Assembly (NCBI GenBank): GCA_040758595.1
Contig: JBFLVJ010000010.1
Coordinates: 1 to 57,680, forward strand
DNA: 57,680 nt
Source: Bilamarchaeum sp040758595
GTDB lineage: Archaea > Micrarchaeota > Micrarchaeia > Anstonellales > Bilamarchaeaceae
Direction: 5' to 3'
In this document: positions 39,119 through 46,840 of the stretch, one piece after another
Layout of the letters: each line of letters begins with the position of its first letter
Numbering within the stretch: the first letter of the stretch is position 1
Notes under the pieces: generated by a model
Told to the model about the DNA's origin: nothing
Databases searched by the model: none
The model's input: the letters and a program-made list of their open reading frames with translations, nothing else
Translations under genes and position numbers: made by a program

Positions 39119-39210
39119 AAGGGATGGATTAGGGCCTCATGCTCGAAATCAAAGATAAAAAAAGAGCGCCACGAAGGCGCTCGAAATACTAAAAGAGGGA
39201 AAAACAAACA

Positions 39211-39408
39211 TCATTTCTTCATGAATAGCGCGTACAGCATATACAGGGCGGAGAGTCCGACCAAGATATAGATGACCTGCGCAAGGATCGGGATCGAACC
39301 GAACAGAAGCTGGACGAGGTCCAACTTAAGCAATCCTACCAGGCCCCAGTTCAGGCCGCCGATGATGACCAATACCTCGGCCACCAGATCCAATGGGTTT
39401 TTTTCCAT
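39211..39408 (-). CDS. DUF378 small membrane protein
   Basis: 65 residues: MEKNPLDLVAEVLVIIGGLN and WGLVGL, then a second hydrophobic segment (LAQVIYILVGLSALYMLYAL). The I-G-G-L-N-W-G-L-V-G motif is diagnostic of DUF378. Two transmembrane helices. GAGGTGA eight bases before ATG 39408 is a strong ribosome site, and TTTATAAA lies further upstream (about 39456). Function unknown. Confidence 0.85.
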   Translation of the reverse strand: MEKNPLDLVAEVLVIIGGLNWGLVGLLKLDLVQLLFGSIPILAQVIYILVGLSALYMLYALFMKK

Positions 39409-39519
39409 AGATATTTCACCTCGCATGGGATACTGGAGGCGAGCGTCCGCTGGACGTTTATAAACTTTCGTATGGGGATTACGGCTATCGTACGGAGAAT
39501 GAAGGGAGGTTGTCGAATC

Positions 39520-40536
39520 TCAGTCAAACATCTTCGCGAACTCCCACTTCTTCCTGCTCTTCCAAGAGCCCTTGTGGTAAGCGTAGCTGGCTATCATGGG
39601 AAGCACGGATGTGGCTTCGGCATAGACCATCTGCTCGTAGGTGGTGTCCACCTTGCCCCAGGAGCTCGCCTCTTTCAATGTGGAGCTGGAGCATGCCCCA
39701 TCGCGCACGTCGGCCACGGTTATCTGGATGGCGTATTTGTGCATGGGCACCTCTTTCCCGAGGATCTCTGCGCAGATGACGGTGTCCTGGGCGAAGTTCT
39801 TCGGGACCCCGCCGCCTATCATCAGCAGGCCGCTGGATGCGACCGCCATCTTGATTTTCGTGAGCTCATAGAAGTCCTTCACCGAATCTATGCTGACGTG
39901 CTTCTCTGGGTGCCTGTGCTGGTGGAGCACCAGGCCGAAGCCGGCGCTGCAGTCCGAGAATGCAGGCACGAATATCGGGACATTGTGCTCGAAGGCGGTC
40001 TGGACCAGCGAGTTCTTCTTTTTCGAGTGCTTGGTGAGCCATCTGCCCATCTCTTTGATGAATTCTCTCGACGAATATGGCCTTGGTTCCAGCGAATCCG
40101 CTATCTCCCCGACGGTCTTGTCGCAGGCCTGAAGCTGCTCTTCGTCGATGTAGGTGTCGTAGATGCGGTCGATGTACATGCCGCGCAGCTTGCTGTCATC
40201 CATGGTCTGGGAACCCTGATAATGCTTGTACCCGAGCGCCTCGAAGAAGTCCATGTCCACGATGGATGCGCCTGTCGCTACGATAGCGTCCACCATCTTG
40301 TGCTTCACCAAATCGGTGTAGAGGTCCATGCAGCCGCCTGCGCTGGTGCTGCCGGCCAACGTGAGTATGATGGCACAGTCCTTCTCTTTCAGCATCATGT
40401 CGTATATCTCTGCGGCCCTGCCCGTGTCTCTGGATGTGAAGGACATCTTCTTCATGGCTTCGACCAGAGCGGTCAGGTCGTGCTTCTTGATATCTATATG
40501 CTCCACTGGCGTCTTCAGATAGTCTTTCTTGTCCAA
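39520..40536 (-). CDS. dys: deoxyhypusine synthase
   Basis: 338 residues. Transfers the aminobutyl group of spermidine to a lysine of translation factor aIF5A, using NAD. Diagnostic parts: LTLAGSTSAGGCMDLYTDLV, VDAIVATGASIVDMDFFEAL, VPIFVPAFSDCSAGFGL, LLMIGGGVPKNFAQD, and the active-site lysine in SSWGKVDTTYEQMVYAEAT (about residue 296). Length matches archaeal enzymes. It implies that the organism makes or imports spermidine. Confidence 0.95.
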   Translation of the reverse strand: MDKKDYLKTPVEHIDIKKHDLTALVEAMKKMSFTSRDTGRAAEIYDMMLKEKDCAIILTLAGSTSAGGCMDLYTDLVKHKMVDAIVATGASIVDMDFFEALGYKHYQGSQTMDDSKLRGMYIDRIYDTYIDEEQLQACDKTVGEIADSLEPRPYSSREFIKEMGRWLTKHSKKKNSLVQTAFEHNVPIFVPAFSDCSAGFGLVLHQHRHPEKHVSIDSVKDFYELTKIKMAVASSGLLMIGGGVPKNFAQDTVICAEILGKEVPMHKYAIQITVADVRDGACSSSTLKEASSWGKVDTTYEQMVYAEATSVLPMIASYAYHKGSWKSRKKWEFAKMFD

Positions 40537-40574
40537 GATATCACCATTGGTTGATGGATTCCGGGCTCCAGGAT

Positions 40575-40964
40575 TTAAATCTGTCGCCGGATGCGCTCGG
40601 CGACGGAGGAGAGCTCTTCCGGAGCGGCTTTCTTCGCCCTCTCATAAAGCTCGCTTCCCGAGTTTATCGGGACCAGATGGATGTGGGCGTGAGGGACGAG
40701 GAATCCTTCGATGATGACGCCGATGCGTTTTGCTGCCATCGCTTCCTTGAGCGGACCGGAAAGGCGCTTGGCGGCAAGGAACAGGTCCGAGTATGCCTTC
40801 TCGTCCATGTCGAATACGCTGTCCACGTGCTTCTTCGGTATGATGAGCGTGTGCCCTGGGTTCACGGGGTTGATGTCCAGGAAAGCGATGTGCCTTTCAT
40901 CCTCCCATATCTTCGAGCTCGGGATCCCGCCGTTTGCTATCTTGCAGAATATGCAGCTGTCCAT
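40575..40964 (-). CDS. HIT-family nucleotide hydrolase/transferase
   Basis: 129 residues from ATG 40964 (MDSCIFCKIANGGIPSSKI). N-terminal CIFC zinc Cys pair, substrate segment FLDINPVNPGHTLIIPKKHV, and the histidine triad in PHAHIHLVP. HINT/AP4A-type enzymes hydrolyse AMP-linked substrates. Last gene of a five-gene minus-strand operon (43639 to 40575). Substrate unknown. Confidence 0.9.
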   Translation of the reverse strand: MDSCIFCKIANGGIPSSKIWEDERHIAFLDINPVNPGHTLIIPKKHVDSVFDMDEKAYSDLFLAAKRLSGPLKEAMAAKRIGVIIEGFLVPHAHIHLVPINSGSELYERAKKAAPEELSSVAERIRRQI

Positions 40965-40988
40965 ACCGGACACTCTCGGCCGTGATTT

Positions 40989-41495
40989 TTATAGATATTT
41001 GAGCTCCAGCCGCTTCGCCTTGGGGAGCATGTTCTTTATTGTCCCGGCCTTCAGGAGGCCGCACCCCAGCGGATAGCCTTCGTAGGTCAGCAGGACATAA
41101 CCGTCGCCGGAGACCGGAGACCCGAGACCGGAAACCGTCTGGGGCGATGCGCTGGAACCGGGGCCTGCCATCCGGATGTCCTCCCCCCGCACATAGGAGA
41201 GCGTCTGCTCGCGGCTGAGCCGGATTTCGTTCTTTTTCACCTGTCTCCCGAATGCCTGCAGGAGGTTCGTCGTCGGCTTGATGGAATCCCCGGCCCTGGC
41301 GATTAGAAGGCCGACGGTGACCACCTTGGGCCGGTCTATGGCCCTCCTGGGACCGAGATAGACCCGCCCCTTTGAAGCGAGATAAAATCCGAAATCCTTG
41401 AAGACCTCGGGTCCCAAGCCGAAGCGCTCCTCAAGGTACTCCAGCACGGCGTCCTTCAGCTTGTCCGGGGGGAGCTCTTTCTTCTGTTTCCTCAT
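40989..41495 (-). CDS. stand-alone Fmu/RsmF-type RNA-binding (PUA-like) protein
   Basis: 168 residues. N-terminal helices (LKDAVLEYLEERFGLGPEVF), then a PUA-like barrel with RAIDRPKVVTVGLLIAR and GYVLLTYEGYPLGCGLLKAG followed by KNMLPKAKRLELKY. The P-L-G-x-G and K-N-x-x-P-K features are those of the C-terminal domain of Fmu-type methyltransferases. Residues 112-125 (SASPQTVSGLGSPVSGDG) are a low-complexity insert encoded by a GGTTTCCGGTCTCGGG tract. ATGA overlap with the NSUN gene upstream. Confidence 0.6.
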   Translation of the reverse strand: MRKQKKELPPDKLKDAVLEYLEERFGLGPEVFKDFGFYLASKGRVYLGPRRAIDRPKVVTVGLLIARAGDSIKPTTNLLQAFGRQVKKNEIRLSREQTLSYVRGEDIRMAGPGSSASPQTVSGLGSPVSGDGYVLLTYEGYPLGCGLLKAGTIKNMLPKAKRLELKYL

Positions 41496-42409
41496 GCCCT
41501 CACCCTAGCCAAAAAGAATCCGCCCGTGTCGTTGTGGTGCGGCCAGATGCGCACCGCTTTCGCCACTTCCCCATCGAACGTGCTCCCGGACCAGGAGTCC
41601 AGGGGTTTTGATGTTTTGAGCCCTGGAAATGGGGCGATGGTTTCGAGTTTAGCCTCCCGCTCCTGGATCAGATGCTGTAGCACGCATTCATTCTCCTCTG
41701 GCGCGAAGGTGCATGTCGAATAGATGAGCACGCCGTTTGGTGCGAGCAGGTCATATGCCTTGATTATGAGCTTCTTCTGCAGACCTGCGCATCCCTTGAT
41801 GGATTTCTCGGACCATGCCCGGAACAGTTCGTCGTTCTTCCTTATGGTGCCCTCCGATGAGCAGGGAGCGTCCAGCATCACGATGTCGAACTTCAGCTCG
41901 GGGAACATGCGCAGATCCTGGTTGGTCACCACGGCATTCACCGCCCCAGTCTTCTCAAGGTTGAATTTCAGCGCCCTTATCCGGCTGTAATCGATATCGT
42001 TGGCGATGACTGTGTTACGGTTTCCCATGAGAGCGGATAGCTGGGTTGTCTTGGAGCCGGGGGCCGCGCAGGCGTCCAGCACGAGCTTGGCTGATTTGAG
42101 CTCCTCCAGCACCAAGAGGGGCGGGAGCATGGAGACCAGCTCCTGCATGTAGATGGCTCCGGTGAAATGCTCCAGGGTGGAGCCGACAGCCGGATCCTCG
42201 GAGATGAAGGCGTCCTCGTACCAGGGCATCTGCCTGATGGCCATGCCATAGCCGGCGAAACGCTCCTTGGCTTCTTCGGCCGATGACTTGAGCGTATTGA
42301 CGCGGAACGATTTGGGGAGGAGGCGCTCCAGCGAGGAGAGGAACGCCCCCTCGTCATCCACCATCGGGCAATAGCGCTCCTGGAATCTTTCTGGTATCTC
42401 CATGGTCAC
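41492..42409 (-). CDS. NOL1/NOP2/Sun-family RNA m5C methyltransferase (second copy)
   Basis: 305 residues (ATG 42409 or 42403). SAM site LVLDACAAPGSKTTQLSAL, NDIDYSRIRALKFNLEKTG, motif IV MLDAPCSSEG, motif VI YSTCTFAPEENECVL with the catalytic Cys, and FRVNTLKSS near the start. Closer to bacterial RsmF/RsmB style than the copy at 26360. It lacks the usual C-terminal RNA-binding domain, which the overlapping next gene supplies. Confidence 0.92.
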   Translation of the reverse strand: MTMEIPERFQERYCPMVDDEGAFLSSLERLLPKSFRVNTLKSSAEEAKERFAGYGMAIRQMPWYEDAFISEDPAVGSTLEHFTGAIYMQELVSMLPPLLVLEELKSAKLVLDACAAPGSKTTQLSALMGNRNTVIANDIDYSRIRALKFNLEKTGAVNAVVTNQDLRMFPELKFDIVMLDAPCSSEGTIRKNDELFRAWSEKSIKGCAGLQKKLIIKAYDLLAPNGVLIYSTCTFAPEENECVLQHLIQEREAKLETIAPFPGLKTSKPLDSWSGSTFDGEVAKAVRIWPHHNDTGGFFLARVRA

Positions 42410-42921
42410 ACCCTCTTTATGGCGAATCCCCGCTTGATGATGAACGACTCCATCATGCGCCCGAACAGCTTCTTTGCATCTTTCCTCTCGCTCTCCGGGG
42501 CGCTCCAGGTCAGCGAGAAGACCTTGTCAGGACCGCGGAAGATGATATTCCCGCCGAAATGCTTCCTGCTCCCGCACTGGAAGGAGTATTCCCTCTTGTA
42601 TGCCGGGATGCCGTGGAATCTCGCCATCTTGATCTCAGCGATGATGCCTGATTTAGGGCCGCACTCAGCCTTCACGTACTTGGCGAAACTGAACTTTTTC
42701 GGGATCTTGGCATCCACGGCGACAGTGAACACCCTCTTTTTATCCGGAGAGCGGAAGGATATCGTATAGCTGCCATCCACGAGAGCGATGTCCTCGTCGT
42801 ACTTCCATCCCGAAGGCAGGTCGAACTCGAAGTTGCCCATGCCGTCCATGAAACGCTCGAAGCTGGGCTTGGGCTTGCTGAAAAGCGAGAGCATGCTCGA
42901 TAGCAGGTCATTTCTCCGCAA
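42406..42921 (-). CDS. hypothetical protein, possible PsbP/Mog1-like fold
   Basis: 171 residues. No signal peptide. Core: NFEFDLPSGWKYDEDIALVD, YTISFRSPDKKRVFTVAVD, FSFAKYVKAEC, then FGGNIIFRGPDKVFSLTWSA. The pattern of a Gly-Trp start, an Ile-Ser-Phe strand and a long helix is reminiscent of PsbP/Mog1-like domains, which is a weak guess. It overlaps its neighbours on both sides (13 and 4 bases) in the five-gene operon. Confidence 0.55.
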   Translation of the reverse strand: MRRNDLLSSMLSLFSKPKPSFERFMDGMGNFEFDLPSGWKYDEDIALVDGSYTISFRSPDKKRVFTVAVDAKIPKKFSFAKYVKAECGPKSGIIAEIKMARFHGIPAYKREYSFQCGSRKHFGGNIIFRGPDKVFSLTWSAPESERKDAKKLFGRMMESFIIKRGFAIKRV

Positions 42922-43639
42922 CCCATATCACCTCTCTGCAATCTGCGTCGAACGGAGAGTAATCGAATCCGCAATACGCCTTGATGTTCCTGAAGCCGGA
43001 TGATGAGAGTAGCTGGCGCATCTCCTTGGGCTCCACATAATGGATGTCCATCTCGAACTCCTCGCGCTCCCCATAGGTAGTGATTGCTATCCTGTAATGG
43101 CCCTGGTCGCCCTTCTTCTCGTACTTGAGATACCAGTCAAGCTTGTAGGGCTTGCCTTCGGGCGAGACCAGGCTCTCGGATTCGAAGAGATGATAGCCTT
43201 CGGTCATCGAGCGCTCCTCATCCGAGGGATCGTAGGTATGGAGTATGAGGCGGCCGCCCTTATCCAGGTGCTCCATGAAGCAGGCGAGCGCTTTTTTCCT
43301 CTGGACCCCATCCAGATGGAGGAGGCTGCGGTAAGGTACTATTATGAGCGAGAATGTCCGGCCCAAATCGAAATCCGCCATATCCGCCACGTGGACCTCG
43401 GGATTTAGCCCCATGCCCTCGGCCTTCTGCTTCAGCCTCTCTATCATAGGCGGCGAGATGTCCATGCCGACAGCTTCGATGCCCTCCGAAAGCAGGCGGA
43501 GCAGTATCCGGCCCGTGCCGCAGCCTGCCTCCAGTACCGGCCCTCGCGCGTTCTTTGCCTCCAGCATATAGAAATCAAGATCCAGCCTGTCGCAGTATAT
43601 CAGGTCGTAATATCCCGCCAGCCTCTCGTAGACGTCCAC
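42908..43639 (-). CDS. class I SAM-dependent methyltransferase
   Basis: 243 residues. MDVYERLAGYYDLIYCDRLD, motif I PVLEAGCGTGRILLRLLSEG, motif II AVGMDISPPMIERLKQKA, and motif IV LIIVPYRSLLHLDG. Methyltransf_25/11 class with an extra C-terminal beta region. First gene of the operon, divergent from the polymerase gene. Substrate (small molecule, lipid or protein) not inferable. Confidence 0.85.
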   Translation of the reverse strand: MDVYERLAGYYDLIYCDRLDLDFYMLEAKNARGPVLEAGCGTGRILLRLLSEGIEAVGMDISPPMIERLKQKAEGMGLNPEVHVADMADFDLGRTFSLIIVPYRSLLHLDGVQRKKALACFMEHLDKGGRLILHTYDPSDEERSMTEGYHLFESESLVSPEGKPYKLDWYLKYEKKGDQGHYRIAITTYGEREEFEMDIHYVEPKEMRQLLSSSGFRNIKAYCGFDYSPFDADCREVIWVAEK

Positions 43640-43689
43640 GATAGGATTGCGTGCGCAAGATAATTAATGCTTGCCTGAGAGAATCATCC

Positions 43690-44736
43690 GTGTTCCTCCA
43701 TATAGACATGGACTATTTCTTCGCCCAGCTGGAGGAGAAGCGGCGGCCCATGGCCAAAGACAAGATAATCGTGGTGTGCGTCTACAGCGGAAGGACATCC
43801 GATTCCGGTGTTGTCAGCACCGTAAATTATCCCGGAAGGGAGATAGGGATACGCTCGGGCATGCCCATAGCCTTCGCCAAGAAGAGGGCCCCTCCAGCAG
43901 ACACGATATTCGTCCCGGTGGACCATGAGCACTATGGCGAGATGTCCGCGCATATCGATGCTACGATACGCGAGCTGTTCGGGAAGGTGGTGCAGGCCAG
44001 CGTGGATGAATGGAACGTGGAGGATCCGCAGGCGGTCGAGAAGGCCGAAGAGCTGAAGGTGCTGATAAAGAAGAGGTTCGACCTCACCTGCAGCGTAGGC
44101 GTGGCTCCTTCGCTCCTGGGGGCCAAGATGGCGGCCTCGAAATCCAAGCCTGACGGCCTGCTGGTGCTGGATGCGAGAGCTGAGAAACGGATGATAGACG
44201 ATTCCGATGTCGAGAAAGTGCCCGGGATAGGGCCCAAGACCGGGATGGCTCTTCGGACGCTCGGAGTGGCCCGGGTGGGAGATATCAGCAAACTAGACCC
44301 GGTGATGCTGGCCGAGACGTTCGGGAAAAAGACCGGCGGCTGGCTGCACGAGCTGGGCCAGGGAAGGTATGCGACCGTGCTCGGCGAGGAGAAGGAGCAG
44401 GAGGAGGTCAGCCGGATAGGCACTCTCAAGGAGATGACAAGGGACCCCAACATGCTGATTGCCAAGCTAGACGAGCTGGAAGGAGAGGCCAAGGAGCGCC
44501 TGATGGCGATGAAAAAATCTTACCGGACGCTGGGGCTGACATTCATAACCGAGGACCTCAAGACGCACACGAAATCGCATTCGTTCAAGAAGCCCCATTC
44601 ATGGGAGGAACCCATCAAGAGGGAGAAGGAAGAGCTCGTCAAGGAGTTCCTTACTGAGAACGGCCTGATGGTGAGAAGGATAGGCATCCGCTTCAGCAAT
44701 TTCATGGAGATGGGCGGGCAGACGACGCTGTTCTAG
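43690..44736 (+). CDS. dinB: Y-family DNA polymerase (DinB/Dpo4)
   Basis: 348 residues from GTG 43690 ((M)FLHIDMDYFFAQLEEK); TAATTAAT about 24 nt upstream supports this over GTG 43651. Catalytic acids lie in HIDMDYFFAQ and VQASVDEWNVED. YSGRTSDSGVVSTVNYPGRE is the fingers region, EKVPGIGPKTGMALRTLG the helix-hairpin-helix, and the little-finger domain follows. It ends GGQTTLF, a minimal clamp-binding (PIP) motif. Translesion polymerase. Confidence 0.92.
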   Translation: MFLHIDMDYFFAQLEEKRRPMAKDKIIVVCVYSGRTSDSGVVSTVNYPGREIGIRSGMPIAFAKKRAPPADTIFVPVDHEHYGEMSAHIDATIRELFGKVVQASVDEWNVEDPQAVEKAEELKVLIKKRFDLTCSVGVAPSLLGAKMAASKSKPDGLLVLDARAEKRMIDDSDVEKVPGIGPKTGMALRTLGVARVGDISKLDPVMLAETFGKKTGGWLHELGQGRYATVLGEEKEQEEVSRIGTLKEMTRDPNMLIAKLDELEGEAKERLMAMKKSYRTLGLTFITEDLKTHTKSHSFKKPHSWEEPIKREKEELVKEFLTENGLMVRRIGIRFSNFMEMGGQTTLF

Positions 44737-45698
44737 TACTGGTTGCGAAGGATGCGGTCTATGCTCTCGCTCGTCGCCGGATCGAGCGCAAGTGAACCCT
44801 CAGAGATATCATGCCAACGACGCAATCCTGTTCCATATGCGGCATGATGGCTGACCGGGTACTTCACAACATCCCCTCCCGCTACCAGTAGCGTCTCAGG
44901 CAAGTGATCGTGCATGAATATCGAGTGGAATATCTCCTTGAGTTCGCTGAAGCTTTTACTGAGATACGTCATGCAGCATCGCCGGGTCAGGTCATCGGTC
45001 GTAGTTCTCGCCGTATAATTTCCAGCGGCGTTGTGAATCTCGATCGAATATATCATAGCTAACAAGCCGATAGCATCAGCAGCACCGGCCGCTCTCGCAA
45101 ATTGGATCGCGCTGGAGAGATCTAGAGTCCCGACCTCGAAAAAAATCGTCCGTCCGTCATGGATATGGTAATTGGCTTCCGGATGCGCGATGCCTACGCC
45201 AGCGCCACCCACCATGTTGACCAGAAGAGGTATATCGGGATTCAAGGACCTCTCGACCGCGTTGGCCTCTTCCTTTATGGCATTCTTGGCAGCGTCATCA
45301 GAGGCGGCATAATAGCTTCGCATAGCTGCCCTGCGGCGGGCGATTACCCCGGTATCATCCGGGATGACATCCGAGTAGGCGGCCGAATAGCTGAGACTTC
45401 CCTTTCTGAAGAAGCGCAGCTCATGATAGGTCAGGAAGTTCTCTGGAAACAGGGAATGCGCGAACTCCAGGGCCAGCGCCTTGATGAGATGGTACGCAGG
45501 CTTCTTCGGATTGAGACGGGTACCAAAATCCCAAGATGTGAATGCCAATACGAAGTGCTGAGGCGTATCATCAAGAGGCTGGAGCCTCTCCACCATCTCT
45601 CGGCCGCCTTTTGTGAAGAGCTTGCTGAGAGTGGCCTCGTCGGTCTTGCAGAGAGGTTCTCGCCTGCCTCTCATGGGCCCTGCGCAGCGGATCTTCAT
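44733..45698 (-). CDS. hypothetical protein, 321 residues
   Basis: MKIRCAGPMRGRREPLCKTD start. TTTAAATAC (45721-45729) lies about 25 nt upstream. Possible core: IPLLVNMVGGAGVGIAHPEA then HIHDGRTIFFEVGTLDLSSA. Mixed alpha/beta, two internal helical segments, no membrane spans. The overall look (Glu-Val-Gly then a helical lobe) could suit a kinase-like or nucleotide-binding fold, but no motif is decisive. It overlaps the end of dinB by four bases (convergent). Confidence 0.55.
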   Translation of the reverse strand: MKIRCAGPMRGRREPLCKTDEATLSKLFTKGGREMVERLQPLDDTPQHFVLAFTSWDFGTRLNPKKPAYHLIKALALEFAHSLFPENFLTYHELRFFRKGSLSYSAAYSDVIPDDTGVIARRRAAMRSYYAASDDAAKNAIKEEANAVERSLNPDIPLLVNMVGGAGVGIAHPEANYHIHDGRTIFFEVGTLDLSSAIQFARAAGAADAIGLLAMIYSIEIHNAAGNYTARTTTDDLTRRCCMTYLSKSFSELKEIFHSIFMHDHLPETLLVAGGDVVKYPVSHHAAYGTGLRRWHDISEGSLALDPATSESIDRILRNQY

Positions 45699-45719
45699 GT
45701 TATGATTAATGAAAACATA

Positions 45720-45730
45720 GGTTTAAATAC
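45720..45730. promoter_or_regulatory. TATA element between divergent genes at 45698 and 45783
   Basis: GGTTTAAATAC reads as a TATA-like box on both strands. It is at leaderless distance from the minus-strand ATG (45698). On the plus strand it would give a leader of about 30 nt, which contains the ribosome site GAGGTGGG before ATG 45783. Confidence 0.4.
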
Positions 45731-45782
45731 ACTTCTGACCACAGTAAATAACAACAATTGATCCAACCAGAGGTGGGATTGA

Positions 45783-45971
45783 ATGATCGGAACCATAAAC
45801 AGTTTCGTTAGCAAGGTCGTCGGCACAGTGTCCCCGTTAGTCGTGGGAGAGAAGAGCGTGAAGGCTCCCAAGTCCGCGAAGGCGGCCAGGACTATCAGGA
45901 AGGCTGTGAAGAAGACCTCGAAGAAGTGCAGGAGCGCGAAGTGCAAGAAGTCCTGCAGGAAGTGCAGGTAA
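45783..45971 (+). CDS. 62-residue basic, Cys-rich protein
   Basis: MIGTINSFVSKVVGTVSPLV has an amphipathic start. The second half is almost all Lys/Arg/Ala/Ser/Cys (KAARTIRKAVKKTSKKCRSA then KCKKSCRKCR), with five Cys in a C-x4-C-x3-C-x2-C spacing near the end. Nucleic-acid binding, perhaps with zinc, is a reasonable inference. A strong GAGGTG site ten bases before ATG suggests high expression. Stops directly against convergent dph5. Confidence 0.6.
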   Translation: MIGTINSFVSKVVGTVSPLVVGEKSVKAPKSAKAARTIRKAVKKTSKKCRSAKCKKSCRKCR

Positions 45972-46676
45972 TCAGAGCGCCGCCAGGTATTCTTCTTCGA
46001 CCGCATGCAGTCTGGCAGGGATTATCACCGTAAAAGGCGGCCTGCCCAGATCCTTTTTCTTCAAATCTCCTATTTTACCGTAGCTTATCCTCTCGTCAGG
46101 ATAGCCCAGGCTGGAGAGCACTATGGCGCTATCGAACTCCGAGAGCATCTCCAAGGCGGCGGTCGCCTCCATCGGCGATGGCTCGGTATCCAGCAAAACC
46201 AGGCTGTGCATGTCCATCTTCAGGTTCTGCCGGATTATCTCCAGCGAGGAGGTGGGCTTGTAGTTCTCCCTGGGATTGACCAGTGTCGCCGTCTTCCCGA
46301 AGCGATATATCTGCAGGCCGGCGCGGGCCGGAGCGACCGAATATATCGAGGAGTTGTGGATCACACGGACCGGAACCCCTTTCTCCCTCGCCTCCAGGAC
46401 GAGCGTGATATGGGTGGTCGCTGTCAGCGGATCGCCGGATGCCAGGATGCACACGTCGGCGGATTTGGCCTTCTCCACGAGAAAGGAGCTTTCCACCGAC
46501 TCCCTGGGAAGGCGGATTATCTTCCTGCCTGCGGTCTTCTCCAGGGCAGAGAGCGTCTCCTCGGTGACGGGGTTGGTGTAGGTCTCTAGGTAGGCCTCGT
46601 CGCATGATTTCAAGGCGTCCATGCCGGAGAGGGTGATATCGAAGGCCACCCCGGTGCCGATGAGGAAAAGAGCCAT
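45972..46676 (-). CDS. dphB: diphthine synthase
   Basis: 234 residues from ATG 46676 (MALFLIGTGVAFDITLSGMD). A TTTATAAATC box about 22-25 nt upstream supports this start. Tetrapyrrole-methylase fold with VCILASGDPLTATTHITLVL, NSSIYSVAPARAGLQIYRFG, and TEPSPMEATAALEML. Methylates the modified histidine of elongation factor aEF2 on the way to diphthamide. Length is slightly below the usual 260. Confidence 0.93.
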   Translation of the reverse strand: MALFLIGTGVAFDITLSGMDALKSCDEAYLETYTNPVTEETLSALEKTAGRKIIRLPRESVESSFLVEKAKSADVCILASGDPLTATTHITLVLEAREKGVPVRVIHNSSIYSVAPARAGLQIYRFGKTATLVNPRENYKPTSSLEIIRQNLKMDMHSLVLLDTEPSPMEATAALEMLSEFDSAIVLSSLGYPDERISYGKIGDLKKKDLGRPPFTVIIPARLHAVEEEYLAAL

Positions 46677-46770
46677 GATTAGATGACTGTCGTAAGATTT
46701 ATAAACCGAACCCGCTACAGTATACTTTGAGACACATATAAGCTCCATCCCCAAAGGGTAAAATCACGGT

Positions 46771-46788
46771 CCTTTCTTCATAGAAAGG
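46771..46788. other. perfect hairpin between dphB and the lipoprotein array
   Basis: CCTTTCT-TCAT-AGAAAGG, a 7-bp perfect stem with a four-base loop, in the short region 46755-46840. It could be a transcript end for the lipoprotein array or a leader structure of dphB. Nothing else seen in the gap. Confidence 0.35.
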
Positions 46789-46840
46789 ATAACGCGCAGG
46801 GGTCAAACATCACCATCCCCCTACCCCTCGCGTTTCCTCT

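Noticed and set aside
39285..39302. GGTTCGATCC-like T-loop sequence on the minus strand, possible tRNA
   Set aside because: It lies in the DUF378 coding region (GSIPILAQ) and has no acceptor or anticodon stem around it.
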